Made by a program: the position numbers and the translations under genes. Source: JAHDVS01 sp964370985 (GTDB lineage Bacteria; Actinomycetota; Thermoleophilia; Gaiellales; Gaiellaceae). From it: DNA of 64,000 bases. The stretch is from contig CAYJLE010000009.1 of the NCBI GenBank assembly GCA_964370985.1, positions 1-64,000 on the forward strand. The letters run 5' to 3'. This document shows positions 8,144-17,179 of the stretch, piece by piece. The notes below the pieces were generated by a model, which searched no databases, was not told the origin of the DNA, and saw only the letters and a list, made by a program, of their open reading frames with translations. Position 1 is the first letter of the stretch; every line of letters starts with the position of its first letter.

Positions 8144-8974
8144 ATGGCCCGGCGTCTCGTCGCCGTGGTGCTCGTGCTCGCCTCGCTCGTGCTCCTGACC
8201 GTCTACCTCCGCGAGGACGACGAGGGCGCGCTGCACGCCGCCCAGCGCATCGGCCTCGCGGTGCTCGCGCCGTTCCAGGCCGCGGGGGAGCGTGTGGCGC
8301 GCCCGTTCCAGGACGCGTACGCCTACGTCTCCGACCTCGTCGACGTGAAGGCCGAGCGGGACGCGCTCGAGCTTCGGGTGCACGAGCTCGAGGGGCAGGT
8401 GGTCGAGTACCAGACCGCGAGGCAGGAGAACGTGCGCCTGCGCGACCTGCTCGACTTCGTCGACGGGCCCGCCCTGGCCGAGTTCGAGCGGGTGACGACG
8501 CGCGTGCTCGCGCAGCCCGCGAGCGCGTACGACCAGGAGATCCTCATCGCTGCCGGCTCCGACGACGGCGTGACGGTCGACGCCCCGGTCGTCAACGAGG
8601 ACGGTCTCGTGGGGATCGTCACGAAAGTCGCTCCCGGCGTCTCCAGCGTGACCCTGCTGACGGACGAGTCGGTCGCGGTCTCGGCGCTCGACTTCGCGAC
8701 CGAGGCGAGGGGCATCGTGCGGCCGGCGCCGAGCGCCGGCTCCGGGCTCGTGCTCGACCGGGTCGGCAAGGATCAGGTCGTGCGGGTGGGGGATACCGTG
8801 ATCACGGCCGGCTGGCGCTCGGGCAACATCGCCTCCCTGTACCCGATGGGCATCGCGATCGGCACCGTGACGAGCGTCGGGCAGCAGGACATCGACCTGT
8901 ACAAGCGGGTTCAGGTCGACCCGTTCGTCCACTTCGACTCGCTGTCCGAGGTGATCGTCCTCGTCAGGAGATGA
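8144..8974 (+). CDS. mreC: Rod-shape-determining protein MreC
   Basis: Periplasm-facing scaffold that links MreB to the wall synthases. A single N-terminal membrane segment (about residues 6-22) is followed by a coiled coil (about 65-105, heptad-like VKAERDALELRVHELEGQV) and the two beta-domains with the family motifs YDQEILIAAGSDDGV and NEDGLVGIV. I use ATG 8144, preceded by purine-rich GCGAAAGGC. A longer form from GTG 8060 is possible because TAACCT (8045-8050) lies nine bases before it and would make a near-leaderless start; that adds 28 arginine-rich residues. Confidence 0.92.
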   Translation: MARRLVAVVLVLASLVLLTVYLREDDEGALHAAQRIGLAVLAPFQAAGERVARPFQDAYAYVSDLVDVKAERDALELRVHELEGQVVEYQTARQENVRLRDLLDFVDGPALAEFERVTTRVLAQPASAYDQEILIAAGSDDGVTVDAPVVNEDGLVGIVTKVAPGVSSVTLLTDESVAVSALDFATEARGIVRPAPSAGSGLVLDRVGKDQVVRVGDTVITAGWRSGNIASLYPMGIAIGTVTSVGQQDIDLYKRVQVDPFVHFDSLSEVIVLVRR

Positions 8975-9017
8975 GCGTGCCGTCCCCGACCAGCCGCCCC
9001 TCGAGGGAGCGCCCGCG

Positions 9018-9542
9018 ATGATCGTCGATGCCGCCAAGGCGGTGGCGCTGATCTTCGCGGCAGCGGTCGCTCAGGTGTCGTTCGTGAATGCCTTCGAGCT
9101 CGCGGAGGGCAAGGCCGATGTCGTGCTGCTCGCTCTCGTCGGGGTGGGGCTGCTCCGCGGCCCTGTCTTCGGGGCCTGCGCCGGTTTTTTCGCCGGCGTC
9201 GTGATCGACACCGCGACGTTCGGGACGCTCGGGCTGACGTCGCTGCTCCTCACCTTGACCGGCTACGGAGTCGGCCGTCTCGGCGAGTCCACGAGCCACC
9301 ACCGCAACCAGCGCGCGCGGGTTCTGATCGTCGTGGCGCTCGCGACCCTCGCGCTCGAGCTCGGCTCGCTCGTCGTGCACGTGCTGCTCGGTGGGTCGGC
9401 CGCGTTCGACCAGGTCGTCGGCCGAGTGCTCGCGCCGTCGCTCGGGCTCAACCTGGTACTTGCGATTCCGGTCTACGCGCTCCTGCGGCGGCTCTTCCCG
9501 CCGCCGGCGCGTCCGGAGCGGGAGGCGGTGCCGGCTGTCTAG
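9018..9542 (+). CDS. mreD: Rod-shape-determining protein MreD
   Basis: Small polytopic membrane protein of the elongasome, 174 residues with about five hydrophobic segments. The motif RGPVFGACAGFFAGVVIDTATFGTLG matches the MreD pattern of a glycine-rich segment followed by an aspartate in the membrane. Assignment rests as much on the position between mreC and mrdA as on similarity, because the family is poorly conserved. The ATG at 9018 is 43 bases after the mreC stop. The 3' end overlaps the proposed CTG start of mrdA by eight bases. Confidence 0.88.
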   Translation: MIVDAAKAVALIFAAAVAQVSFVNAFELAEGKADVVLLALVGVGLLRGPVFGACAGFFAGVVIDTATFGTLGLTSLLLTLTGYGVGRLGESTSHHRNQRARVLIVVALATLALELGSLVVHVLLGGSAAFDQVVGRVLAPSLGLNLVLAIPVYALLRRLFPPPARPEREAVPAV

Positions 9543-11547
9543 CGGCGCCTTCCTGCCGCCCGACCCCCGCGTCGAGGAGCCCTACCGGTTCACGCCCCAG
9601 CTGGCGCTGCGGGTCGCGATCTTCGGCGTCGTCGGGGTCGCCCTGTTCGCGGTGTTGTTCTTCCGGCTCTGGGCGCTCCAGGTGATCTCGGGCGAGGACT
9701 ACCTGCAGAGTGCGCGCTCGAACCAGATCCGTGCGTTCCGGATCCAGCCGCCGCGCGGGCCGATCCTCGACCGCGACGGCGTCGCGCTCGTCACGAACGT
9801 GCCGGGCACGATCGTCCGGCTCTGGCCGGCGGACGTCCCCGAGGACATGCTCGACGACGTCGTCCGCCGCCTCTCGGAGCTGCTCGACGTCCCCGAGAAG
9901 GAGCTCTGGCAGGCCGTGCGCGCCCGCGCCAGCGACCCGCTCACGCCGGTGATCGTGAAGACGAGCGTGCACGCCGCCAAGGCGGACTACCTCGACGAGC
10001 ACCAGGCGGAATTCCCCGGAGTCCAGGTCGGATCCACGCAGCTTCGCCGCTACGAGCTCGGGTCGTTCGCGGCCCACCTCCTCGGCTACGTCGGCGAGAT
10101 CACCGAGCTCGAGCTCCGGCAGAAAGGGGAGGGGTACGCCGGCGGCGACCGGGTCGGGAAGACCGGCGTCGAGGCTGCCTACGACGACTACCTCAGGGGT
10201 CAGCCCGGTGTCGGCCAGGTTCGCGTCAACGCGCTCGGGAAGCGCACGAGCGGACTCGTGCCGAGCAAGATGCCGCAGGCCGGCTACGCCGTTCGCCTGA
10301 CCCTCGACGCGGAGCTCCAGGGCGCGGCCGAGGCGGCCCTACGCTGGGGTGTTCAGCTTGCGCGGGACAGCGGCAGCTGGGCCGCGAACGGGGGCGCCGT
10401 CGTCGCCATGAACCCGCAGAACGGCGAGATCCTCGCGCTCGCCTCGTACCCGACGTTCACCCCGAGCGTGTTCAGCGGCCGGCCCGACCCGAACAGGGTC
10501 CAGCAGCTCTTCGACCCGGAGGTGAGCGCGGCGGCAAACTTCCCGATGCTGAATCGCGCGATCGCGGGCCTGTACCCGGCCGGATCGGTGTTCAAGCCCG
10601 TGACGGCCCTGGCTGCAATGTCGGAGGGGATCCTCGACCCGTACGAGCTGATCTCGTGCGTGCCGGAGCGAATCATCGACAAGCAGGAGTTCGTCAACTG
10701 GGACCCGTATCGCAACGAGGCGATGCAGCTTCGCACCGCGCTCTCGAACTCGTGCGATACGTACTTCTACGAGTTGGCGCTGCGTTTCTACGACCTGCCG
10801 CCCGAGCGGGGGAACCCGCTACAGGACTGGGCGGAGACGATGGGGATCGGGGTCGAGACCGGGTTCGACGTCGGCCCGGAGAGCGCGGGCCTCCTGCCGA
10901 CGCCCGCCTGGCGCAAGCGCCACTTCGACACCGCCATCGACAAGCTCTGGTCGTCGGGGCACTCGGTGCAGCTCGCGATCGGGCAGGGCGACCTGCTCGT
11001 CACGCCGCTCCAGATGACCCGGTTCTACGCGCTGCTTGCGAACGGCGGCAAGCTCGTCGAGCCGCACCTCGTGAAGTCGATCGAGCAGCCCCGGGCGGAG
11101 GGCGAGACCGGGCCCCCGGTCGTGCTGCGCACGTTCGCCGCGAAGCCGCCGCAGAGCCTCGACCTCAACCCCTCCTACCTCCAGGTGATCAGGGAGGGCC
11201 TGTGGGACGGGACGCACGACGCGAACTACGGCACGTCCTACGGCGTCTTCGGCTTCTACGATGTTCCGATCGCCGGCAAGACCGGGACGGCGGAGAAGTA
11301 CGTGACCCTGCCGGAGGGCTATCTCGGGCTCGAGAAGCCGTTCTCGCGCCTGATGGATCAGGCCTGGTGGTGCGGTTGGGGCCCGTACGAGGGGGAGTCG
11401 TGGGGCGGCAAGAAGCCGCTCGTCGTGTGCGCCCTCGTCGAGAACGGCGGCCACGGCGGCGAGGTCGCCGCGCCCGTGGCCCTCAGGGTGTTCGCCGAGC
11501 ATTTCGACACGCCCCTGCCGGAGATCACGCTGCGGGAGTCCGACTGA
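9535..11547 (+). CDS. mrdA: Penicillin-binding protein 2 (elongation transpeptidase)
   Basis: Class B transpeptidase that cross-links new peptidoglycan during elongation. After one membrane segment come the dimerisation region (QPPRGPILDRDG) and the transpeptidase domain with SxxK as SVFK (S351), SxN as SNS, and KTG in AGKTGTAEKY. In frame there is no ATG, GTG or TTG near the true N-terminus: the nearest is GTG 9391, which would add 48 arginine-rich residues read out of frame from mreD. CTG 9535, nine bases after GGAGG (9521-9525), gives LSSGAFLPPDPRVEEPYRF and is my choice. Ends TGA overlapping the rodA ATG by one base. Confidence 0.93.
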   Translation: MSSGAFLPPDPRVEEPYRFTPQLALRVAIFGVVGVALFAVLFFRLWALQVISGEDYLQSARSNQIRAFRIQPPRGPILDRDGVALVTNVPGTIVRLWPADVPEDMLDDVVRRLSELLDVPEKELWQAVRARASDPLTPVIVKTSVHAAKADYLDEHQAEFPGVQVGSTQLRRYELGSFAAHLLGYVGEITELELRQKGEGYAGGDRVGKTGVEAAYDDYLRGQPGVGQVRVNALGKRTSGLVPSKMPQAGYAVRLTLDAELQGAAEAALRWGVQLARDSGSWAANGGAVVAMNPQNGEILALASYPTFTPSVFSGRPDPNRVQQLFDPEVSAAANFPMLNRAIAGLYPAGSVFKPVTALAAMSEGILDPYELISCVPERIIDKQEFVNWDPYRNEAMQLRTALSNSCDTYFYELALRFYDLPPERGNPLQDWAETMGIGVETGFDVGPESAGLLPTPAWRKRHFDTAIDKLWSSGHSVQLAIGQGDLLVTPLQMTRFYALLANGGKLVEPHLVKSIEQPRAEGETGPPVVLRTFAAKPPQSLDLNPSYLQVIREGLWDGTHDANYGTSYGVFGFYDVPIAGKTGTAEKYVTLPEGYLGLEKPFSRLMDQAWWCGWGPYEGESWGGKKPLVVCALVENGGHGGEVAAPVALRVFAEHFDTPLPEITLRESD

Positions 11548-12737
11548 TGGCCACGGAGCCCGGGATCTGGCATGTTCGCAGCCGGCGCCGCCGACCGCAG
11601 GCAGGCGCGGATGTGGGTCACTTCCTGCGCAGCCTCGACTACGTGCTCCTGGCGGCCACGGCCGGGCTCGTCGCATACGGCCTCTGGGTGATCCGGGCGA
11701 TCACCGACGACGACGTGGCCGGCGACCCGTCCTACTTCCTGATGCGCCAGTCGATCTACGCGGGGGTCGGGCTCGCCGTCCTCGTCGGGGCCACCCTGGT
11801 CAGCCCCGGCCTGCTGCGCCGTTACCGGCACGTCCTGTTCGGCGCGACGCTCGCCCTCATGGCCGTCGTGTTCGTCGTCGGCTCCGCAGTCCGCGGATCG
11901 CGCCGGTGGATCGATTTCGGCTCCTTCCAGCTCCAGCCGTCCGAGATCGGCAAGCTCGCGTTGATCATCTTCCTCGCGGGGTTCCTCGCGGAGCGCGCCA
12001 AGCGGATCGGGGAGGCCGGGACAGTCCTCGCCGCGCTCGGGCTCGCGTCGGTGCCGATCCTGCTCGTCTTCTTCGAGCCGGATTTCGGCACCGCGCTCGT
12101 CTTCTCGGCGGCGACCGTGAGCGTGCTGTCCTTCGCGGGCGTCCGCTTCTTCCACCTCGGCGCGCTCGGGGTCGCGGCCGCCGGGCTCGCGGTCGCGCTC
12201 CTCTGGGGTCTTCCGGCTGCGGGAATCCAGGTGCTGCGGCCCTACCAGGTCGACCGGCTCGTGGGCTTCCTCGACCCGGATTCCGACCCCAGCGGCAGCA
12301 CCTACAACATCACCCAGTCGATCACCGCCGTGGGCGCTGGCGGGCTCGACGGGCGTGGCGTCGCTGGCTCCACCCAGACCAACCTGAACTACCTGCCCGA
12401 GCATGCGACCGACTTCATCTTCGCCTCGCTCGCCGAGCAGCGCGGATTCCTCGGCGCCTCGATCCTGCTGCTCCTGTACGCACTCGTCGTGTGGCGCGGG
12501 ATCAAGGTCGTCGCGGTCGCGGATAGTCTGTTCTCGGCCTCGGTCGCCGGCGCGATCGTGGGGGCGTTCCTGTTCCAGGTCGTCCTGAACATCGGCATGA
12601 CGATCGGGATCGCCCCGATCACCGGCATCCCGCTGCCGTTCATCAGCTACGGCGGCAGCTCGATGATCACGTCGCTCGCCATGATCGGCGTGCTCCAGGC
12701 GATTCACGCCCGCGGGCGTCTGGCGGGGAACCGGTGA
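11547..12737 (+). CDS. rodA: Peptidoglycan glycosyltransferase RodA
   Basis: SEDS-family polymerase that forms glycan strands from lipid II together with PBP2. The protein has 396 residues and about ten membrane segments. Signatures are GSRRWIDFGSFQLQPSEIGKL, FEPDFGTALVFSAA (catalytic aspartate region), LNYLPEHATDFIFASLAEQ and PITGIPLPFISYGGSSMI. FtsW shares these motifs; position directly behind mrdA in the mre operon makes RodA the better call. Start ATG overlaps the mrdA stop as TGATG. Confidence 0.95.
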   Translation: MATEPGIWHVRSRRRRPQAGADVGHFLRSLDYVLLAATAGLVAYGLWVIRAITDDDVAGDPSYFLMRQSIYAGVGLAVLVGATLVSPGLLRRYRHVLFGATLALMAVVFVVGSAVRGSRRWIDFGSFQLQPSEIGKLALIIFLAGFLAERAKRIGEAGTVLAALGLASVPILLVFFEPDFGTALVFSAATVSVLSFAGVRFFHLGALGVAAAGLAVALLWGLPAAGIQVLRPYQVDRLVGFLDPDSDPSGSTYNITQSITAVGAGGLDGRGVAGSTQTNLNYLPEHATDFIFASLAEQRGFLGASILLLLYALVVWRGIKVVAVADSLFSASVAGAIVGAFLFQVVLNIGMTIGIAPITGIPLPFISYGGSSMITSLAMIGVLQAIHARGRLAGNR

Positions 12738-13558
12738 GCGGGGACAGCGCGGCGCTGCTTCGCGTGGCGGCGAGCCTGCCGCGGCAGCTGCGGGAGGCGC
12801 AGGCGACGCGGCCGGGCCCGCTGCTCGTCTCGGGCCCGCCGTCGGTCACCCGCGAGCTCGTCCGGGGGCTCGTCCGGGACGGCCGTCCCGGGCTCGTCCG
12901 GGAGCTTCGCGCCGGTGGCGAGCCCGGCACCTTCGCGGGCGCCAGCGCGCTCGTACACGTCGTGCGCGGGTCGCTCACCCCGACCGACGAGGCTCTGCTC
13001 TGCGGGGCCGACCGGCGGCGGATCCCGCTCGTGTGCCTGCTGCTCGGGGAGGGCGGGACGCCGGGACTGGTGCTTCCGTACGTCCGGGCGACCGATGTCG
13101 TCCGCGCGGGTCAGCTCGACGAGGAGGCGATCGGAGCGGTCGCGAGGGCCGTCGCCGCGCGGGCGGCGGACTCCGCCTGGGCGCTCTCCGCCGACTTGCC
13201 CGTGCTCGCCGGTCCCGCGGCGCGGGCGCTCGTGCGGCGGACGGCCATGCGGAGCGCGCTGACCGCGGCGCTCCCGCGCGAGGGCTCCGATCTCCCCGTG
13301 CTCGCCAGCAGCCAGCTCGGCCTCGTGGCCAGGCTGGCGGCCACGTCCGCCCTCGAGCCGGCACGGGTTCAGGCGCCGGCCCTCGCGGGGGTCGCGGGCG
13401 TCGCCCTCGCGCTCCGCACGATCGTCCGGCGAGCGGGCGCCGGTCCCGGGCTCTCCGGGCAGGCGCTGCGCAGCGGCGCCGCCTTCGCGGGAACGGTCGC
13501 AATCGGCGGTGCGATGATCCTCTGGCTCGAGCGGTCGAGCGACCGGGGCCGCTGGTAG
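12734..13558 (+). CDS. DUF697-like membrane-associated protein
   Basis: A 274-residue protein whose GTG start overlaps the rodA stop (GTGA), so it is the last gene of the shape operon. The middle reads LSADLPVLAGPAARALVRRT and then ALPREGSDLPVLASSQLGLVARLAA, which resembles the DUF697 domain pattern of two hydrophobic hairpins around a proline-rich DLPVL and a Q at the start of a helix. The N-terminal half (SGPPSVTRELVRGLVRDG) looks like a degenerate P-loop region without a GKS. Two weak hydrophobic segments are near the C-terminus. Function unknown; some DUF697 proteins are fused to GTPases. Confidence 0.6.
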   Translation: MSGDSAALLRVAASLPRQLREAQATRPGPLLVSGPPSVTRELVRGLVRDGRPGLVRELRAGGEPGTFAGASALVHVVRGSLTPTDEALLCGADRRRIPLVCLLLGEGGTPGLVLPYVRATDVVRAGQLDEEAIGAVARAVAARAADSAWALSADLPVLAGPAARALVRRTAMRSALTAALPREGSDLPVLASSQLGLVARLAATSALEPARVQAPALAGVAGVALALRTIVRRAGAGPGLSGQALRSGAAFAGTVAIGGAMILWLERSSDRGRW

Positions 13559-13701
13559 GCTTCGGGCAGGAATCCGAGAGCATCCGGCCCGGATCGGGCG
13601 AGCGGGATCTCGGTCGAAGATGACGGACGCCACCGCGAAACGCAGCATGACCCACGGGATGTTCCCGCTGCTCCGGACGCGTGGCGCACGAGGAGGACTA
13701 G

Positions 13702-16485
13702 GTGCTGCAATGGTTTCGCCGCAAGGCGCAAACGGACGAGCAGGCGCCCCCGCAGGCAGCCGCTCAGGGAACGAACGAGGAGGGCGGCGCGATCGCCGCG
13801 GAGGAGAGACCGGCGGGGACTGAGAAGGCGCCCGCGCCACGCGCCCGCGGCACGCGCGGCGGGCGGAACACGAGGAGTCAGACGGCGGACGGGGCCGCGA
13901 AGGCGCCGGCACGCGGTACGAAAGCCGCTGCCAAGGCGCCCGTGTCGAAGGTCGCGGAGAAGCAGGCTGTGGAGAAGAAGCCCGCCCGTGCGCGGCGGCG
14001 CACGCCGACGTCCCGGACGTCGTCGCTGCCGAAGGTGCGCAAGGAGATGCTGATCTCCTACGACGTCGGCGAGCAGCGGGTCGCGGTGCTCGAGGACAGC
14101 CAGCCGGTCGAGGTCTACCTGGAGCGGCCGGGACGGCGCTCGATCGCCGGCAACGTCTACAAGGGCGCCGTCGTCAACGTGCTACCCGGCATGGAGGCCT
14201 CGTTCGTCGAGATCGGCCTCGAGAAGCACGGATTCCTCTACGTCGACGAGATCGTCGTGCCGGAGCTCGAGGGCAAGCGCCACGGCCGTCGCATCCAGGA
14301 TCTGATCTCCCGCGGGCAGGAAGTGCTCGTGCAGGCGGTCAAGGACCCGATGGGCACGAAGGGCGCGCGCCTGACCACGGAGATCTCCCTGCCCGGCCGC
14401 TTCCTCGTCTACACGCCGTTCGGGGACGGGATCGGCGTCTCGCGCCGGCTCGAGGACGAGGAGCGCGAGCGGTTGAAGGGGCTTTGCCGCGGGCTCGAGC
14501 TGCCCGAGGGCGGCATCATCGTGCGCACCGCCGCTGAGGGCGCGTCCGAGGAGGAGCTCGCGGGAGATCTCGCGCTCCTGCGCAAGCTGTGGCTGACGAT
14601 CCAGGGCCGCGCGGAGCGCTCGAAGGCGCCCGCGCTCGTGTACCGGGAGGCGGAGCTGCCGCTGCGGGTCGTCAGGGACGTCTTCCGCAGCGATTTCGAG
14701 CGGCTCGCGATCGACCACGAGCGCACGTACCGCCGCATCGTCAGCTACCTCGCGCGGACGTCGCCGGACCTCGCCGAGCGCGTCGAGTGGTACCGCGACC
14801 GGGAGCCCCTGATGGAGCGCTCCGGGGTCGACGCGGCAGTCCGCTCGACGCTCAACCGCCGGGTCGACCTTCCTTCGGGTGGCTACCTCATCTTCGACTA
14901 CGCCGAGGCGTTCACGGTCATCGACGTGAACACCGGCCGGTTCGTCGGCGGGCGCGGCAAGTCGTCCACCGGACGGCTCGAGGACACGATCACGAAGAAC
15001 AACCTCGAGGCGGCGAAGGAGATCGTCCGCCAGTTGCGGCTCCGGGACATCGGCGGGATCATCGTCATCGACTTCATCGACATGGCGAATCCGAAGAACC
15101 GCCAGGATGTCGAGGACGCGCTCAAGCTGGAGCTGGAACGCGACCGCACGAAGACCTACGTCGTCGAGATCTCGCCGCTCGGGCTCGTCGAGATGACACG
15201 GCAGAACGTCACCGACGGGCCGCGCGAGATCCTCACCGAGCGCTGCCAGGCCTGCCGGGGCGACGGCATCGTGGTCTCCGACGAGACGTACGCGGTGGAC
15301 GCGGAGCGGGCGCTGGGGCGTCTCGCCGCCGATGCGACGGGCGAGGCGCTGCTCGTCGAGCTGCCGGCGCGCGTCGGGGGCCTGCTGATCGGCGCCGGCG
15401 GCTCTCGCCTCGGCGAGATCGAGAAGGAGACCGGCAAGCTGTTCGCGTTCGAGGCGCGGGACGACGTGCCGCTCGACCACGTGAAGCTGCTGCGCGAGGG
15501 CTCGGCCGCCGAGATCGAGGGCGTGTTGCCCGTCGCCGCCGGAGCGGAGCTCGAGCTCGAGCTCGTCGAGCGGCGGCTCCACCATCCCGAGGACGCGATC
15601 GGCCGCCTCGACGGCTACGTCGTCGCGGTGACGGGCGCTGCGGCGCAGGTCGGGCGCACCGTGCGCGTGCGGGTCGAGCGCGCTACTCGCACGGTTGCCT
15701 ACGCGACCCTCACCGGCGCCGCAGCTGCCGTGGAAGCGCCCCTCGAGCTCGGCGCGGTCGCCGAGGACGAGGCGGGCGAGACGGTGGTCGCCAAGAAGGC
15801 GCCGCCGCGCCGCCGCAAGCCTGCCGCGTCGAAGGAAACGGCCGGCGGCCCGGACGAGGTCGTCGGAGAGGAGGCTCCGAAGAAGCCCGCGCCGCGCCGG
15901 CGCAAGCCCACGGCACCCGAGCCGCCGGAGAAGCAGGCCGAGGAGATCGCGGGGACGGAGGCCACTGCCGGGGACGCGGGGGAGGACGGAGAGGCGCCGA
16001 AGAAGCGCACCCGCCGTGGCACCCGGGGCGGGCGCGGGCGGAAGAAGCCGACGCCCGCCGCCGACGGCGCTACGACCGAGGTCGGCGACGGCCCCTCCCC
16101 GGATGCGGCGCCCGCGGTCGAGCCGGAGGCGGGGGAAGCGGAGCCGGCGCTGGCGCCGGACGGCGAAGCCGCGCCGAAGAAGCGCACGCGTCGCGGTACC
16201 CGGGGCGGGAGGGGGCGCAAGAGGACTCCCGCAGCGGGCGCGGCCGCGAACGGCGATGGGGCGATCGGGGAGGTCGCGGGCGTGGACGGCGGTGCCGACG
16301 AGGAGCCCGAGCTGTCCCTGTCCGACGACGCTGCGGTCGGGGAGCCAGCGGACGGCGAGGCCGCCGCGAAGAAGCGCACCCGTCGCGGAACGCGGGGCGG
16401 GCGAGGGCGCAAGCGGCCCGAGCCGGCGGGCGATGGGACCGTTGTGGTTGCCGAACCGGTTGCCGAGGGCGTCGAGCACGGCTAG
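13702..16485 (+). CDS. rne: Ribonuclease E/G with RG-repeat C-terminal tail
   Basis: Endoribonuclease for rRNA processing and mRNA turnover. A disordered lysine/alanine/arginine-rich N-terminus (about 110 residues) precedes the S1-like part (NVYKGAVVNVLPGMEASFVEIG), the catalytic DNase-I-like domain with the metal-binding aspartates in VIDVNTGRF and IIVIDFIDM, and the zinc link CQAC. After about residue 690 the tail is disordered and holds three copies of KKRTRRGTRGGRGRK separated by acidic linkers. GTG 13702 follows GAGGAGGA. The tail may bind RNA or partner proteins in a degradosome; that is inference. Confidence 0.95.
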   Translation: MLQWFRRKAQTDEQAPPQAAAQGTNEEGGAIAAEERPAGTEKAPAPRARGTRGGRNTRSQTADGAAKAPARGTKAAAKAPVSKVAEKQAVEKKPARARRRTPTSRTSSLPKVRKEMLISYDVGEQRVAVLEDSQPVEVYLERPGRRSIAGNVYKGAVVNVLPGMEASFVEIGLEKHGFLYVDEIVVPELEGKRHGRRIQDLISRGQEVLVQAVKDPMGTKGARLTTEISLPGRFLVYTPFGDGIGVSRRLEDEERERLKGLCRGLELPEGGIIVRTAAEGASEEELAGDLALLRKLWLTIQGRAERSKAPALVYREAELPLRVVRDVFRSDFERLAIDHERTYRRIVSYLARTSPDLAERVEWYRDREPLMERSGVDAAVRSTLNRRVDLPSGGYLIFDYAEAFTVIDVNTGRFVGGRGKSSTGRLEDTITKNNLEAAKEIVRQLRLRDIGGIIVIDFIDMANPKNRQDVEDALKLELERDRTKTYVVEISPLGLVEMTRQNVTDGPREILTERCQACRGDGIVVSDETYAVDAERALGRLAADATGEALLVELPARVGGLLIGAGGSRLGEIEKETGKLFAFEARDDVPLDHVKLLREGSAAEIEGVLPVAAGAELELELVERRLHHPEDAIGRLDGYVVAVTGAAAQVGRTVRVRVERATRTVAYATLTGAAAAVEAPLELGAVAEDEAGETVVAKKAPPRRRKPAASKETAGGPDEVVGEEAPKKPAPRRRKPTAPEPPEKQAEEIAGTEATAGDAGEDGEAPKKRTRRGTRGGRGRKKPTPAADGATTEVGDGPSPDAAPAVEPEAGEAEPALAPDGEAAPKKRTRRGTRGGRGRKRTPAAGAAANGDGAIGEVAGVDGGADEEPELSLSDDAAVGEPADGEAAAKKRTRRGTRGGRGRKRPEPAGDGTVVVAEPVAEGVEHG
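16000..16416 (+). repeat. Three 16-codon RG-rich repeats in the RNase E/G tail
   Basis: Copies at 16000-16047, 16177-16224 and 16369-16416 encode KKRTRRGTRGGRGRK plus K or R. Protein identity is near complete while third codon positions differ between copies, and the spacers are acidic and unrelated in length (129 and 144 bases). Confidence 0.9.
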
Positions 16486-16516
16486 GATGTCCGGTTGAAG
16501 CGGGCCCGTGCCCGCT
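16483..16516 (+). promoter_or_regulatory. Promoter and leader hairpin of rplU-rpmA
   Basis: TAGGAT (16483-16488) overlaps the RNase E/G stop codon and looks like a -10 box. Eleven bases later begins a perfect hairpin, AGCGGGC (16499-16505), loop CCGT, GCCCGCT (16510-16516), followed by CTTCTC. The L21 start is 24 bases further on. It could be an intrinsic terminator/attenuator or a binding site for L21 feedback control; which one is not visible. Confidence 0.5.
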
Positions 16517-16539
16517 CTTCTCACGCTGGGAGCCATGCA

Positions 16540-16929
16540 ATGAGCTACGCGATCATCACCGTCGGCGGCAAGCAGCATCGCGTTCGCGAGGGCGAGTGGC
16601 TGCTCGTCGACCGGCTGCCGATCGAGCCGGGGGAGACGTTCAACCCGGAGGTTCTCCTCGTTGGCGGCGAGGGCGAGGCGCTGCTCGGCTCCGAGGAGCT
16701 CGCGGGCGTGCAGGTCACGGTTCGAGTGACCGAGCACCTGCTCGGCAAGAAGGTGATCGTCGGCAAGCACCGCCAGCGCACGGGCTACCGGCGCCGGAAC
16801 GGTTTCCGGGCCCGGTTGTCGAAGATCGAGATCGAGTCGATCGGAACCGCGAGGCCCGCCCGTCGGACGCGCAAGAAGGCGGAGGAGGTCCCGGCCGAGG
16901 CGGCCGCCCCTTCCTCCGGGGAGGAGTAG
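16540..16929 (+). CDS. rplU: 50S ribosomal protein L21
   Basis: Large-subunit protein binding 23S rRNA. MSYAIITVGGKQHRVREGEW is the L21 start, and the C-terminal core has KKVIVGKHRQRTGYRRRNGFR. ATG 16540 is chosen; it follows GGGAG with about eight bases spacing. After residue 105 there is an alanine/glutamate-rich extension of about 25 residues, giving 129 residues compared with the usual 102-105. rpmA follows after four bases. Confidence 0.97.
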   Translation: MSYAIITVGGKQHRVREGEWLLVDRLPIEPGETFNPEVLLVGGEGEALLGSEELAGVQVTVRVTEHLLGKKVIVGKHRQRTGYRRRNGFRARLSKIEIESIGTARPARRTRKKAEEVPAEAAAPSSGEE

Positions 16930-16933
16930 GACA

Positions 16934-17179
16934 ATGGCGCACAAGAAAGGGCTCGGATCGTCCAGGAACGGCCGCGACTCCGAGTCGAAACGGCTCGGCG
17001 TCAAGGTCTTTGCCGGGCAGGAGATCAAGGCCGGCATGATCATCGCTCGCCAGCGCGGCACCCGCTTCCGGCCCGGGACCGGGGTCGGCCTTGGTCGGGA
17101 CGACACGGTGTTCGCGACCCGCGACGGCGTGGTCACGTTCCGCACGAGCGGCGAGCGGCGCATCGTCTCGGTCGTCTAG
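16934..17179 (+). CDS. rpmA: 50S ribosomal protein L27
   Basis: Large-subunit protein whose N-terminus reaches the peptidyl-transferase centre. It starts directly with MAHKKGLGSSRNGRDS, so there is no Firmicutes-type cleavable N-terminal extension. KRLGVKVFAGQEIKAGMII and RQRGTRFRPG are family signatures. 81 residues, normal size. It forms an operon with rplU (four-base gap). Confidence 0.98.
   Translation: MAHKKGLGSSRNGRDSESKRLGVKVFAGQEIKAGMIIARQRGTRFRPGTGVGLGRDDTVFATRDGVVTFRTSGERRIVSVV

Noticed and set aside
13620..13823. Small plus-strand frame starting MTDATAKRSM before RNase E/G
   Set aside because: It overlaps the RNase E/G start in another frame, and its second half is a GC-rich shadow; no promoter or Shine-Dalgarno.
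14182..17163. Open frame of 993 codons opposite RNase E/G
   Set aside because: Antisense shadow of a GC-rich gene; composition is arginine/leucine/aspartate-rich without domains.
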